From Neoroseomonas lacus (lineage in GTDB: Bacteria > Pseudomonadota > Alphaproteobacteria > Acetobacterales > Acetobacteraceae): a stretch of DNA of 64,000 nt. Every line of letters begins with the position of its first letter. The stretch's first letter is position 1. A program made the position numbers and the translations under genes. The notes beneath the pieces were generated by a model. That model was not told the origin of the DNA. It searched no databases and saw nothing but the letters and a program-made list of their open reading frames with translations. Positions 34,089-42,436 of this stretch are shown one piece after another. The stretch is from positions 1 to 64,000 of the forward strand of contig NZ_BMKW01000004.1 of the NCBI RefSeq assembly GCF_014644535.1, read 5' to 3'.

Positions 34089-34514
34089 TCAGCGCGCGGT
34101 GCTGCCGGTGAATTTCCCCGTACCGTCATAGCTGCGCGAGCCGCCAGGCCCGCGCTCCGTCGTGCCGGTGATGCGCCCGCTGCTGTCGTATTGGCGCGTC
34201 GTGCCGGGCAGCACGCGCTCGGTGCTGCCGGTGATGCGGCCTTGCGCGTCGTAGTGGCGGGTGGTGCCGGCGACGCCGCGTTCGGAACTGCCGGCGATGC
34301 GGCCCTGCGCATCGTAGTGGCGCACCGTGCCGCCGGCCTGGCGTTCGGAATATCCGGTGCGGCGCCCCGCGGCGTCGTAGCGCGTGGTGCGGTCCCCGTT
34401 GCGTTCAGTATAGCCCTGGTAACGCCCCTGGGCGTCATAGATGTTCTGGCGCTGCGCCAGGGCGGGCGAGGCGGCGAACAGCAACAGCAGCGGCAGGATC
34501 ATGGTCGGGCGCAT
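34089..34514 (-). CDS. Small exported protein of tandem YD-type repeats
   Basis: This is a 141-aa protein with a signal peptide ending PALAQ, followed by about seven copies of a 17-18-residue unit with the pattern YDAQGRITGSTER..GTTR. The units resemble the YD/RHS-like or MORN-like beta-hairpin repeats of bacterial surface proteins, but the protein is far too short for RHS. A DNA-level tandem repeat underlies it, so copy number may vary. It converges with the WD40-cytochrome gene. Confidence 0.78.
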   Translation of the reverse strand: MRPTMILPLLLLFAASPALAQRQNIYDAQGRYQGYTERNGDRTTRYDAAGRRTGYSERQAGGTVRHYDAQGRIAGSSERGVAGTTRHYDAQGRITGSTERVLPGTTRQYDSSGRITGTTERGPGGSRSYDGTGKFTGSTAR

Positions 34515-34561
34515 GGCGGCGAGCCCTTCTTGGACCGCCATCTTGGCACGGTACGGCACCG

Positions 34562-35203
34562 TCACGGAAGCAGGCGGTTGATGGTTACCTCGCGCTGGGC
34601 GCGGTCTTCCAGTTCCAGCGTCGTCGCGATGATGTGCGTGACGACGGGTTCCAGCCCCTCGCGCGGCAGATAGGCGCGGCCCGGGTCGGCCAGCAGCACC
34701 TCGGCTCCGGCCGCCGCCATGGCGCGCAGCCAGGGCAGGATGTGGGCGGTCATCGGCGCCTCGTAGCAGACATCGCCGGCGAGGATGACGTCCCAGCGGC
34801 AGGGCGCGCCGACGATGTCGCCATCCGGGGTGGCGATGGTCACGCCGTTCAGCGCGGCGTTCGCCCGCACGGCGGCCAGCGCCAGCGGGTCGATCTCGGC
34901 GGCCTCGACGCTCGCCGCGCCGGCCATGGCCGCGGCGATCGCGGCGATGCCGCACCCGGCGGCGAAATCCAGCACCCGCTTGCCGGCGACGCGGCCGGGT
35001 TCATCGAGCAGCAGCCGCGCCGTCGCCAGCCCACCCGGCCAGGCGAAGGCCCAGAACGGCGGCTCGATGTTGCGCTCGGCCAGCCAGGTCTCGGTCGCCT
35101 GCCAGATCGGCGTGATCTCGGTCGCCAGATGCAGCGCGATTTCCGGCACCAAGGCGGGGCGGGCGATGGTGGTGTGGCCGCGGACGAAGTCCTCGGGGTT
35201 CAC
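34562..35203 (-). CDS. Class I SAM-dependent methyltransferase, ETFB-lysine/nicotinamide N-methyltransferase-like
   Basis: This is a 213-aa protein with the SAM-binding motif VLDFAAGCGIAAIAAAMAGA and acidic EAAEIDPLALAAVRANAALN. FWAFAWPGGLATARLLLD and WDVILAGDVCYE are hallmarks of the family that trimethylates ETF-beta lysine and related proteins. The GTG start at 35203 overlaps the ubiA stop as GTGA, so it is coupled to ubiA; the open frame upstream is shadow. The actual target is unknown. Confidence 0.85.
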   Translation of the reverse strand: MNPEDFVRGHTTIARPALVPEIALHLATEITPIWQATETWLAERNIEPPFWAFAWPGGLATARLLLDEPGRVAGKRVLDFAAGCGIAAIAAAMAGAASVEAAEIDPLALAAVRANAALNGVTIATPDGDIVGAPCRWDVILAGDVCYEAPMTAHILPWLRAMAAAGAEVLLADPGRAYLPREGLEPVVTHIIATTLELEDRAQREVTINRLLP

Positions 35204-36099
35204 AGCCGGCCGATCAGGAAGGCAAGCGCCACTGCCAGCCCGACATCGCGATTGGCCTTGAACAGTCGCAGGCACAGTTCCGGGTCATGGATGTCGAGCC
35301 GCACCACCTGTCTTGCCAGCAGCCCCGCCGGCAGCAGCAGCGCCGGGATGAACCACACCGACAGCCCGCCCAGCCCGCCGGCCAACGCCAGCAGCGCAAT
35401 GGTGGCGCCATAGCAGCCGACCAGGAAGGGCCGCGTGCGCTCGCCGAAATGCAGCGCGGTGGAGCGGATGCCGACCAGCGCGTCGTCCTCGCGGTCCTGA
35501 TGCGCGTAGATCGTGTCGTAGCCGAGTATCCAGCAGAACCCCGCCGCCCACAGCGCGAAGGCCGGGGCCTCGAGCGCGCCCGTCGCCGCCGCGTAGCCCA
35601 TAGGCGCCGCCCAGGAGAACACCAGGCCGAGCATCGCCTGGGGGAAGTCGGTGACGCGCTTGGCCAGCGGGTACAGCGCGATCGGCAGCAGCGACAGCAC
35701 GCCGAGCAGGATGGCGACCGGCGGCAGCATCAGCAGGATGCCGCAGGAGACCACCAGCAGCGCGACGAGGAACGCCAGCGCCTGTTTCGGCCGCACCGCG
35801 CCGGAGGCGAGCGGCCGTCCCGCCGTGCGTTCCACCTGGCGGTCGAGGTCGCGGTCCCACAGATCGTTCACCACGCAGCCGGCGCCGCGCATCAGCACCG
35901 CGCCGAGCCCGAACAGCGCCGTCAGCCACAGCCCGCGCCCCCAGGAGGGTGCGACCATGGCGAAGGCCCACAGCCCGGGCAGGAACAGCAGCCACGACCC
36001 GATCGGGCGGTCGAGGCGCATCAGCAGCGCATAGGGCCGCCAGCCTTCGGGCAGTTGCGCGACCCAGCCGCCGGCGCGGATATCGGTATAGGTGTTCAC
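35200..36099 (-). CDS. ubiA: 4-hydroxybenzoate polyprenyltransferase
   Basis: This is a 299-aa membrane prenyltransferase with about eight helices and the two Mg-binding Asp motifs: VVNDLWDRDLDRQVERT and YDTIYAHQDREDD. It joins the polyprenyl tail to 4-hydroxybenzoate in ubiquinone synthesis. The start is only 29 bases from the divergent rsmE start, so the two promoters must overlap. It is translationally coupled to the methyltransferase downstream. Confidence 0.95.
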   Translation of the reverse strand: MNTYTDIRAGGWVAQLPEGWRPYALLMRLDRPIGSWLLFLPGLWAFAMVAPSWGRGLWLTALFGLGAVLMRGAGCVVNDLWDRDLDRQVERTAGRPLASGAVRPKQALAFLVALLVVSCGILLMLPPVAILLGVLSLLPIALYPLAKRVTDFPQAMLGLVFSWAAPMGYAAATGALEAPAFALWAAGFCWILGYDTIYAHQDREDDALVGIRSTALHFGERTRPFLVGCYGATIALLALAGGLGGLSVWFIPALLLPAGLLARQVVRLDIHDPELCLRLFKANRDVGLAVALAFLIGRL

Positions 36100-36128
36100 G
36101 CGCGGTATAGAGGCCGCGGAGACCCTGC

Positions 36129-36854
36129 ATGTCCACCCCGCGAAGCTACCTCGATGCGCCCCTGTCCGAAGGGGCCGAGATTCACGGCACGCCAGCCCAG
36201 GCGCATCACCTCGGCACCGTGCTGCGGCGCGGGCCGGGCGACGCCGTCACGGTGTTCAACGTGCGCGACGGGGAGTTCGCCGCGACCATCGCGACGTTGC
36301 GCAAGGATCGCTGCGCCTTCGCGCTCGGCGAGCGGCTACGCGCGCCGGCGGCGGAACCTGACCTTCGCCTGGTGGTGGCTGTGCTCAAGCGCGACGCCTT
36401 CGATTGGGTGGTGGAGAAGGCGACCGAGCTCGGTGTCAGCGCCATCCATCCGGTGACCACGCGGCGTTCCGTGGTCGACCGCGTCAATCTCGACCGGCTC
36501 TCAGCGATCGCGCGCGGCGCGGCGGAGCAATGCGAACGGCTGTCGATCCCGGTCATCCAGCTGGCACGGCCGTTACACGCGGTGCTGGATTCCTGGGATG
36601 GCACGCCGCTGCTGGTGGCGGCGGAACGTCGCGACGCGTTGCCGATCGGCCACGCCGCCCACGGTTTGCGGCTGCCTTGCGGCTGGCTGGTGGGTCCCGA
36701 AGGTGGCTTCGAGGGGGGTGAGCTTGACGACGCAACCCGTCGTGCCTTTGTTACTGCCGTCGCCCTTGGCCCCCGCATCCTGCGGGCGGAGACGGCGGTC
36801 GTGGCAGGCCTCTCCGTGCTCCAGGCATTGGCGGGGGATTGGACTGTCACCTGA
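36129..36854 (+). CDS. rsmE: 16S rRNA (uracil1498-N3)-methyltransferase
   Basis: This is a 241-aa SPOUT-class enzyme. The N-terminal PUA-like domain contains HHLGTVLRRGPGDAVTVFN. The knotted C-terminal domain contains AVLKRDAFDWVVEKATELGV, GAAEQCERL and the SAM loop LVGPEGGFEGGELDDA with PRILRAETA. It methylates U1498 of 16S rRNA. It is followed by four 29-bp palindromic repeats and gshA on the same strand. Confidence 0.95.
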   Translation: MSTPRSYLDAPLSEGAEIHGTPAQAHHLGTVLRRGPGDAVTVFNVRDGEFAATIATLRKDRCAFALGERLRAPAAEPDLRLVVAVLKRDAFDWVVEKATELGVSAIHPVTTRRSVVDRVNLDRLSAIARGAAEQCERLSIPVIQLARPLHAVLDSWDGTPLLVAAERRDALPIGHAAHGLRLPCGWLVGPEGGFEGGELDDATRRAFVTAVALGPRILRAETAVVAGLSVLQALAGDWTVT

Positions 36855-36855
36855 A

Positions 36856-36960
36856 GCGTCGCGTCCTGCGGCGTTGCTTGAACGCGCCGCATCCCGCGGC
36901 GTCTTGACGAACGCGCCGCATCCTGCGGCGTCTTGATGATCGCGCCGCGTCCTGCGGCGA
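36856..36960. repeat. Four tandem 28-29-bp repeats, each with a hairpin
   Basis: Units begin at about 36856, 36884, 36913 and 36942. Each contains a stem CGCCGC(A/G)-TCC-TGCGGCG (7 bp, 3-base loop), separated by a CTTGA(C/T)GA-type linker. The array lies between the rsmE stop and the gshA start. It has no T run, so it could be a processing or attenuation structure, or a small variable repeat. Confidence 0.8.
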
Positions 36961-36975
36961 CCGCGGAAGGGCTGC

Positions 36976-38319
36976 ATGTCGAATCCTGGTGAGTCGGATC
37001 CCACGCCGATCAGTTCGGCGCGTCAGCTTGCCGGGTGGTTCGCCGCCGGCAGCAAGCCGCGCGGCGATTGGCGGATCGGCACGGAGCACGAGAAATTCGG
37101 CTTCCGCCGCGACAACCTCTCCCCGCCGCCCTACGAGCCGGGCGGCATCCGCGCCATGCTCGAAGGGCTGATGGCGTTCGGGTGGGAGCCGATCCTCGAC
37201 CGCGGCAACCCAATCGGGCTGAAGCGCGGCGAGGCTTCGGTGAGCCTTGAGCCGGGCGGCCAGTTCGAATTGTCCGGCGCGCCGCTCGCCACGATGCACG
37301 AAGCAGCGGCGGAACTGGCCGACCATTTGCGCGAAGTGCGCGAGGTGGCCGGCCCGCTCGGCCTCGGCTTCGCGCCGCTCGGCTTCCATCCGCTGGCGAC
37401 GCGCGAGCAGATGCCGTGGATGCCCAAGGGCCGCTACGAGATCATGCGCAATTACATGCCGCGCGTCGGCTCCATGGGCCTCGACATGATGCTGCGCACC
37501 TGCACGGTGCAGGTGAACCTCGATTTCGGCGACGAGGCCGACATGGTCGAGAAGCTGCGCGTCTCGCTCGCGCTGCAGCCGCTGGCCACCGCGCTGTTCG
37601 CCAATTCGCCCTTCACCGAGGGCAAGCCGAATGGCTACCGCACGCTGCGCGGCAAGGTCTGGACTGACACCGACCCCGACCGCACCGGCATCCCGGCCGT
37701 TGCCTTCGAGGACGGCTTCGGCTTCGAGCGTTTCGCCGACTGGGTGCTCGACGTGCCGATGTATTTCATCATGCGCGACGGGCAGTGGATCGACGCGGCG
37801 GGGATGTCCTTCCGCGCCTTCCTCGACGGCCGCGCCGAGAAGCTCAAGGGCCACACCGCGACGATGGGCGACTGGGCCGACCACGTCACCACCGTCTTCA
37901 CCGATGTGCGGCTGAAGCGCTTCCTGGAAATGCGCGGGGCCGATGCCGGCGCGCCGGCCTATCTCAATGGTCTGCCGGCCTTCTGGGTCGGGCTGCTGTA
38001 TGACGACGCGGCGCAGAAGGCGGCGCGGGCGCTGACGAAGGGCTGGTCGGTCGAGGAAATGCGCGCATTGCGCAACGCGGTGCCGGCGCAGGCGCTGACC
38101 GCGACGATCGGCGGGCGGTCATTGCAGGATGTGGCGCGGGACGTGATGGCGATTGCCCGTAGCGGGCTGAAGGCGCGCGGGTTGGGGGAGGAAATGTATC
38201 TCGACCCGCTCGATGCCATCGTCGCGACCGGCCAGACCCAGGCCGATCGCTGGCTGGAACGCCATGCGACGGTGTGGGGCGGGGATGTCTCGCGGATCTT
38301 CGCCGAAGCGGCAGTGTAG
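36976..38319 (+). CDS. gshA: Glutamate-cysteine ligase (plant/alphaproteobacterial type)
   Basis: This is a 447-aa ligase making gamma-glutamylcysteine for glutathione. It opens with the conserved WRIGTEHEKFGF. LEPGGQFELSGAPL, GFHPLATREQMPWMPKGRY and RTCTVQVNLDFGDEADM are diagnostic of the class 3 family found in plants and alphaproteobacteria; length agrees. The start ATG at 36976 follows GGAAGGGC. The next 215 bases (38320-38534) show no gene. Confidence 0.95.
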   Translation: MSNPGESDPTPISSARQLAGWFAAGSKPRGDWRIGTEHEKFGFRRDNLSPPPYEPGGIRAMLEGLMAFGWEPILDRGNPIGLKRGEASVSLEPGGQFELSGAPLATMHEAAAELADHLREVREVAGPLGLGFAPLGFHPLATREQMPWMPKGRYEIMRNYMPRVGSMGLDMMLRTCTVQVNLDFGDEADMVEKLRVSLALQPLATALFANSPFTEGKPNGYRTLRGKVWTDTDPDRTGIPAVAFEDGFGFERFADWVLDVPMYFIMRDGQWIDAAGMSFRAFLDGRAEKLKGHTATMGDWADHVTTVFTDVRLKRFLEMRGADAGAPAYLNGLPAFWVGLLYDDAAQKAARALTKGWSVEEMRALRNAVPAQALTATIGGRSLQDVARDVMAIARSGLKARGLGEEMYLDPLDAIVATGQTQADRWLERHATVWGGDVSRIFAEAAV

Positions 38320-38534
38320 CGCCGCCTTCGGTCGCGCCGGGCCGGTCGCGCACCGTTGTCTTCGGCGGCCTGCCTGTCCGCTCCCACTGTTGGGCATCCG
38401 GCGACGGGCGAAGGACACCGGGGCTGATCCCGGTCAGGCTGGTGGGCGCACCTGGCCGGGGTCGATGCTCGCGAAAGAAATCGTCCAGGGCGACCTGGGT
38501 GGGCCGACGCGGACGGGCTCCACTCCAGCGGCCG

Positions 38535-38810
38535 TCAGAGGTCGGTAAGCCCGCCCAGGATGCCGCCGATCACGTCGAGCGACACCTTCGCCACCTCCGC
38601 CGTCGCGCCGAGCACGGCGCCCGTCGCATCAACGACGACGCCGGCCGCCTGGGCGACGATGTCGATCGCGCCGCTGGTGGCGACCTCCGCGACGCCAAGG
38701 GCGAGGTCCGCCCCATCGGTCATCGCCCCGACCCCGCCGCCTTCCGCCTGACGACGAACCTCCTCGCGCTTCTGCTCATCAAGGGCGGCGTCGGGCGGAA
38801 AGGGGATCAT
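38535..38810 (-). CDS. Small hypothetical protein
   Basis: This is a 91-aa protein of unknown function. ATG at 38810 is preceded by AGGAGG at 6 bases, an excellent site, so the longer frame is not needed. The first third is charged (DEQKREEVRRQAEGG). The remainder is a glycine/valine-rich amphipathic to hydrophobic stretch (AAGVVVDATGAVLGATAEVAK, in part), which may associate with membranes. It lies alone between gshA (convergent) and the dioxygenase gene. Confidence 0.6.
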   Translation of the reverse strand: MIPFPPDAALDEQKREEVRRQAEGGGVGAMTDGADLALGVAEVATSGAIDIVAQAAGVVVDATGAVLGATAEVAKVSLDVIGGILGGLTDL

Positions 38811-38897
38811 CGGAACCTCCTGCGCATGCGCCGGGAAGTCTGGCGCGGACGGCATCGCCCGCCGATGAACCGCTTCAGCCTTCCGCCGCGTCGCCGA

Positions 38898-39752
38898 TCA
38901 GGACAGCGCACTGCCTTCCAGCGTGATCCGGTGCAGCAGCCGCCGTTCGCCATGATAGTCGTTCACCGCGTAATGCCAGGTGGCGCGGTTGTCCCAGAAG
39001 GCCACCGAGCCTTCGCGCCAGCGGAAGCGGCACTGGAATTCCGGCTTCGCCGCATGCTGGTAGAGGTAGCCGAGCAGCGCCTGGCTTTCCTCCGCGGTCC
39101 AGCCCTCGAAGCGCAGGGTGAAGCCGGGGTTGACGTACAACGCGCGGCGGCCGCTGCCGGGGTGGCGGATCACCACCGGATGCACGGCGTCCTGCACCGC
39201 CTGCTCGGCGTTGCGCAGGCGGTCCTTCAGGTCGTTGGTGGGGTCGGCGAAGCGCTTGGCCTGCGGGCCAAAGACGTGGCGGCTGGAATGCACCGCGCGC
39301 AGCCCCTCGAGCGTCGCCTTCAGCCCATCCGACAGCGCGTCATAGGCGGCGTACATCGAGGCGAAGAGCGTGTCCCCGCCGACCGGCGGCACTTCGCGCG
39401 CCAGCAGGATGGAGCCCATGGCGGGTTCGACGTCGTAGCTGTGGTCGGTGTGCCAGCCGCCGCCGATGTTGTTCTTCTGCCCCGGTTCCTTGCGCACCTC
39501 GGCGATCGAGGGATAACCCTCGGCATGGGCGAAGAAGCGGTTGACGTTGACCGGCGCGAAGCGCTCGGCGAAGGCGATGTGCTGGTCGGGGGTGATCGTC
39601 TGGTCGCGGAAGAACACCACGCCGCGGTCGTACAGCGCGGCGCGGATCAGCGCGACATCGGTCTCGGCCAGGTCGGCGGCAAGGTCGATGCCGTGGATCT
39701 CGGCGCCGACGGGGCCGCTCACCGGCTCGACGCTGACGGAATTGCTGCGCAT
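38898..39752 (-). CDS. TauD/TfdA-family 2-oxoglutarate-dependent dioxygenase
   Basis: This is a 284-aa non-heme iron enzyme. The HxD iron motif is H101/D103 (GGWHTDHSYD). The distal His is in NRATWHYAVNDYHGERR, whose Arg binds 2-oxoglutarate, and the N-terminus DRGVVFFRDQTITPDQHIAF is typical. It would hydroxylate or release sulfite or an aryl-ether group from its substrate, which is unknown; taurine and aryloxyalkanoates are examples for the family. ATG at 39752 was chosen over 39812, which lies upstream of the operator. A TetR gene is divergent. Confidence 0.9.
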   Translation of the reverse strand: MRSNSVSVEPVSGPVGAEIHGIDLAADLAETDVALIRAALYDRGVVFFRDQTITPDQHIAFAERFAPVNVNRFFAHAEGYPSIAEVRKEPGQKNNIGGGWHTDHSYDVEPAMGSILLAREVPPVGGDTLFASMYAAYDALSDGLKATLEGLRAVHSSRHVFGPQAKRFADPTNDLKDRLRNAEQAVQDAVHPVVIRHPGSGRRALYVNPGFTLRFEGWTAEESQALLGYLYQHAAKPEFQCRFRWREGSVAFWDNRATWHYAVNDYHGERRLLHRITLEGSALS

Positions 39753-39789
39753 GGGGGTTTCCTGCCTGTTGTCCTGGGCGATAAGAAAA

Positions 39790-39809
39790 ACTAGAATTAC
39801 AGTTCTAGT
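39790..39809. promoter_or_regulatory. TetR operator between the dioxygenase and its divergent regulator
   Basis: ACTAGAA-TTACAG-TTCTAGT is a 20-base site with perfect 7-bp arms. It lies in the 75-base divergent promoter between the dioxygenase (start 39752) and tetR (start 39828), and would let the regulator control both. Confidence 0.78.
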
Positions 39810-39827
39810 CAAGCGGGAGAATCATGC

Positions 39828-40487
39828 ATGGATGCGGCGCTGCTCGACGCGCTGGACCTGCCGGGGGTGTTCCCGGCGCGGCAGGAACGCAGCCGCGCGG
39901 TGGTGTTGGCGCTGGTCGAGGCGGGGCTCGACCTGCTGCGCGACCGCAGCTTCGACGCGCTGTCGATCGCCGATCTGTGTGCCGCCGCCGGCGTCACCAC
40001 GGGGTCCTTCTACGCACGGTTCGAGAGCAAGGAGGCCTTCCTGCATGCCGTGCAGCAACTCGTCGTCGCCGAATCGCTGCGCGACATGGAGGCGCGCCTG
40101 CGGCCGGAGCGGTATGCCGGGCTGTCGCTGAGCGCGTTCCTCGACCGGCTGGCGGCCAATGCGGTGCGCTGGCGGCGCCGGCATGAGGGTTTCATCCGGG
40201 CCTCGCTGCGGGCGGCGCAGGCTGATGTCGGGGCGTGGTCGCCGATGCGCGAACTCGGGCGCGAACAGGTGGAGCGGGTGCTGCCGATCATCCTCGGCCT
40301 GCTCGGCCCGGCGGCGGGGCCAGGGGCGGCGGATGGCGTGCGCTTCGCGTTCCAGATCCTGTTCGGCACGCTGAACAACATGACGCTGGTCGATCCCGGA
40401 CCCTTCGGCATCCATGACGCGGCGACGCCGCGCCTGCTCGCCGAGGCGATGGCGCGGTTGATCGAGGCGGAGGCGGCGCGGGGGTGA
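39828..40487 (+). CDS. TetR-family regulator of the dioxygenase
   Basis: This is a 219-aa regulator. The HTH is at about residues 22-65 (RAVVLALVEAGLDLLRDRSF, SIADLCAAAGVTTGSFYARF, ESKEAFLHA). The rest is a helical ligand domain with LLGPAAGPGAADGVRFAFQI. A divergent gene and a perfect dyad 18 bases upstream of the start indicate control of the dioxygenase and itself. GCGGGAGA precedes the ATG. Confidence 0.9.
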   Translation: MDAALLDALDLPGVFPARQERSRAVVLALVEAGLDLLRDRSFDALSIADLCAAAGVTTGSFYARFESKEAFLHAVQQLVVAESLRDMEARLRPERYAGLSLSAFLDRLAANAVRWRRRHEGFIRASLRAAQADVGAWSPMRELGREQVERVLPIILGLLGPAAGPGAADGVRFAFQILFGTLNNMTLVDPGPFGIHDAATPRLLAEAMARLIEAEAARG

Positions 40488-40503
40488 ATCCGCGCCGCGC
40501 CCG

Positions 40504-41472
40504 TCAGCCGGCGAGCGGTGGGGTGAATTGCGGGAAATAGGCCGGCACCCAGGCCAGCCGGCCGCCCTCCTGCACGATGTGGCCGAGGCCGGGGAAGGGC
40601 ATGTGGGCGGAGGCGAGCAGCGCGTGTTCCTCCACCGCCTGGTCGAACAGCCGTCGGCGCATGCGGCGCGCGGCCTCGCGATCGACCTCGAAGGCGATGC
40701 CGATGTCGTCGCGGTCCGGATGGATCGCCGGCGAGAACAGCACATCGGCCGAGATCAACAGCGTCTGCCCGCCATCGCTGATGCGGAAGCCGGTATGGCC
40801 CGGCGTATGGCCGTTCAGATCCACCGAGGTGATGTAGGACGTGATCGCCTGGCCCGGATCGACGCGGTTGGTGCGGCGATAGGCGCGCACCGCCGCCATG
40901 GTGAGGTCGAAACTGCTGTGCAGGAATTCCGGCGCGGCGGCGCGGCGGCCGGGGTCGGTGAACAGTGCGGCATCGGCGCGCGGCAGCAGCAATTCGGCTT
41001 CGGGGAAGACCGGCCGGCCATCGGCCAGCAGGCCCGAGAGATGATCGAAATGCGTGTGCGTGATGGCGACGACGTCGATGTCGCGCGGGGCGACGCCGAG
41101 CGCCCGCAACGTCGCCGGCAGCCGGCCGGTCAGCGGGAAGACGTCGTTGCCGGCGCCGGTGTCGATCAGCACCAAGCGCTCGCCGTCATCGACCAGCCAG
41201 GCGGTGATGTTGAGCCAGAGCGAGCGGGTGTCGCCATTCTGGATGGCGGCGACGCGGCGGGCGATCTCGGCCGGGGGCGCGCCTGGCCACCAGTCGAGGG
41301 GGGTTTCGTTGGGGCCGTCGGAGAGGAAATGCACGGTGACACGGCCGATGCGCAGGCTCGCCACGGCCGGCAGGGCCGTCGGGGTGGGGCGGGCCAGGAC
41401 AGGGGTGGTGGCGGCCAGCGGGGCAGCGGCGAGGCCACCGAACAAGAGGCGGCGCGGGAGGGTGGGGGGCAT
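40504..41472 (-). CDS. Exported MBL-fold metallo-hydrolase
   Basis: This is a 322-aa protein. A leader PRRLLFGGLAAAPLAATTP (possible Tat signal) precedes a metallo-beta-lactamase fold. The zinc motif HTHFDHLSG (H139, H141, D143, H144) and later NGHTPGHTGFRI and HMPFPGLGH give the remaining ligands. This subgroup includes lactonases and methyl-parathion-hydrolase-like enzymes; substrate is not predictable. A TetR gene lies upstream on the same strand, and repeat D separates the gene from that regulator's second operator. Confidence 0.88.
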   Translation of the reverse strand: MPPTLPRRLLFGGLAAAPLAATTPVLARPTPTALPAVASLRIGRVTVHFLSDGPNETPLDWWPGAPPAEIARRVAAIQNGDTRSLWLNITAWLVDDGERLVLIDTGAGNDVFPLTGRLPATLRALGVAPRDIDVVAITHTHFDHLSGLLADGRPVFPEAELLLPRADAALFTDPGRRAAAPEFLHSSFDLTMAAVRAYRRTNRVDPGQAITSYITSVDLNGHTPGHTGFRISDGGQTLLISADVLFSPAIHPDRDDIGIAFEVDREAARRMRRRLFDQAVEEHALLASAHMPFPGLGHIVQEGGRLAWVPAYFPQFTPPLAG

Positions 41473-41503
41473 GGCGGGTACTCCGGTTGGGGGAGGGACG
41501 GAA

Positions 41504-41712
41504 CCGAAGGGGCGTCGCCCCTCCGGGCCACCCCACCAAAGGCCTAAGGGCCTCTGGACACCTTCGTTTGGCGCCGGGCTCGAGTGGCATTCCGCCGTGC
41601 GCGCAGCGGCGGGTCTTGGCGCCCGGGCTGCGATCGGCGCTCGGCACCAAAAGACGGCATTCCAAAGGGCAGTGCCCTTTGGTGGGGTGGTTTGGAGGGG
41701 CAAGGCCCCTCC
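41504..41712. repeat. Nested-hairpin intergenic element, copy D
   Basis: The left arm has the outer hairpin CCGAAGGGGC-GTC-GCCCCTCCGG, CCACCCCACC, CCAAAGGCC-TAAG-GGCCTCTGG and CACC. The right arm carries a changed but still perfect inner hairpin CCAAAGGGC-AGT-GCCCTTTGG, then GGTGGGGTGG and GGAGGGGC-AAG-GCCCCTCC. Inner junctions TTTGGCGCCGGGC and GCTCGGCACCAAA pair too. It lies between the MBL gene start and the TetR operator at 41749. Confidence 0.85.
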
Positions 41713-41748
41713 AATGCTTGCTGCACTCTGCGACTGGACATTCAAGAG

Positions 41749-41763
41749 ATGACCAGTCGTCTT
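41749..41763. promoter_or_regulatory. TetR operator upstream of the MBL gene
   Basis: ATGACCAGTCGTCTT matches the site before tetR at 42376-42390 with one change (14 of 15). It lies downstream of the tetR stop and upstream of the MBL hydrolase, so it probably controls that hydrolase. Repeat D now lies between it and the gene. Confidence 0.65.
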
Positions 41764-41786
41764 ATGCGCAAGCAAATGAAGGCCCG

Positions 41787-42365
41787 TCACGGTGCGAGCA
41801 ACCGGTCGAGGGCGCGAAAGAAGGCGTCGAAGGCGAGGCCATGGGGTTCGACCTTGGCGCGCTGCACCGAGCCCTGCCAAGCGGCGAGCAGCATCCGCGC
41901 CAAGTCGTCCGGTGCGAGATCCCGGCGGATCTGCCCGGCGGCGGCGCCTTCGGCGATGCAGCCAGCCAGGGCAGCGGTCCAGTCGCGATGGATCTCGGCG
42001 ACGCGGGCGGCGATCTGCGGGCCGGCGGCGGGCGCCTCTATGGCGAAATTGCCGATCAGGCAGCCGCATTCGAGGCCCTGCGCCGTGCCGGCGGCGGCGA
42101 CCGCCCGGAAATGCGCGCGCAGCCGCTCCATCGCCGGTCCACCGGTGGCATGCAGGGGCGCCCGCAACGCCGCGCCATCGGCCCAGTAGCTGTCGAGCGC
42201 GGCGAGACCAAAGGCCGCCTTGCTGGGGAAGTGATTGTAGAAGGACCCCTTGGGCACGCCCGCCGCCGCGGTGATCTCCTGCACCCCGGTGGCGGCGAAG
42301 CCATGGGCGTGGATGCTCTGCCGGCCGGCGGCGAGAAGGCGGTCATGGGTGCTGTGGCGTGCCAT
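41787..42365 (-). CDS. TetR-family regulator of the MBL hydrolase
   Basis: This is a 192-aa regulator. The HTH is at about residues 5-50 (THDRLLAAGRQSIHAHGFAA, VQEITAAAGVPKGSFYNHF), followed by a C-terminal TetR_C domain with GCLIGNFAIEAPA, an AcuR/NemR-like feature. ATG at 42365 was preferred because the upstream ATG would place the operator in the coding region. Matching operators lie before and after the gene. Confidence 0.9.
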   Translation of the reverse strand: MARHSTHDRLLAAGRQSIHAHGFAATGVQEITAAAGVPKGSFYNHFPSKAAFGLAALDSYWADGAALRAPLHATGGPAMERLRAHFRAVAAAGTAQGLECGCLIGNFAIEAPAAGPQIAARVAEIHRDWTAALAGCIAEGAAAGQIRRDLAPDDLARMLLAAWQGSVQRAKVEPHGLAFDAFFRALDRLLAP

Positions 42366-42375
42366 GTTACACAAC

Positions 42376-42390
42376 ATGACCGGTCGTCTT
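42376..42390. promoter_or_regulatory. TetR operator, autoregulatory
   Basis: ATGACCGGTCGTCTT contains the perfect core GACCGGTC with weaker outer symmetry (ACAA...TTGT). It lies 11 bases upstream of the tetR start. The near-identical site at 41749 shows this is a real operator rather than a chance palindrome. Confidence 0.7.
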
Positions 42391-42436
42391 GTATTTTTCA
42401 AGAGGCAGGGCGACGCTGTCGCGCCGCCCGGCTGCT

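Noticed and set aside
36856..36960. CRISPR-like array
   Set aside because: The units are directly adjacent tandem repeats with no unique spacers, and no cas genes are in the window.
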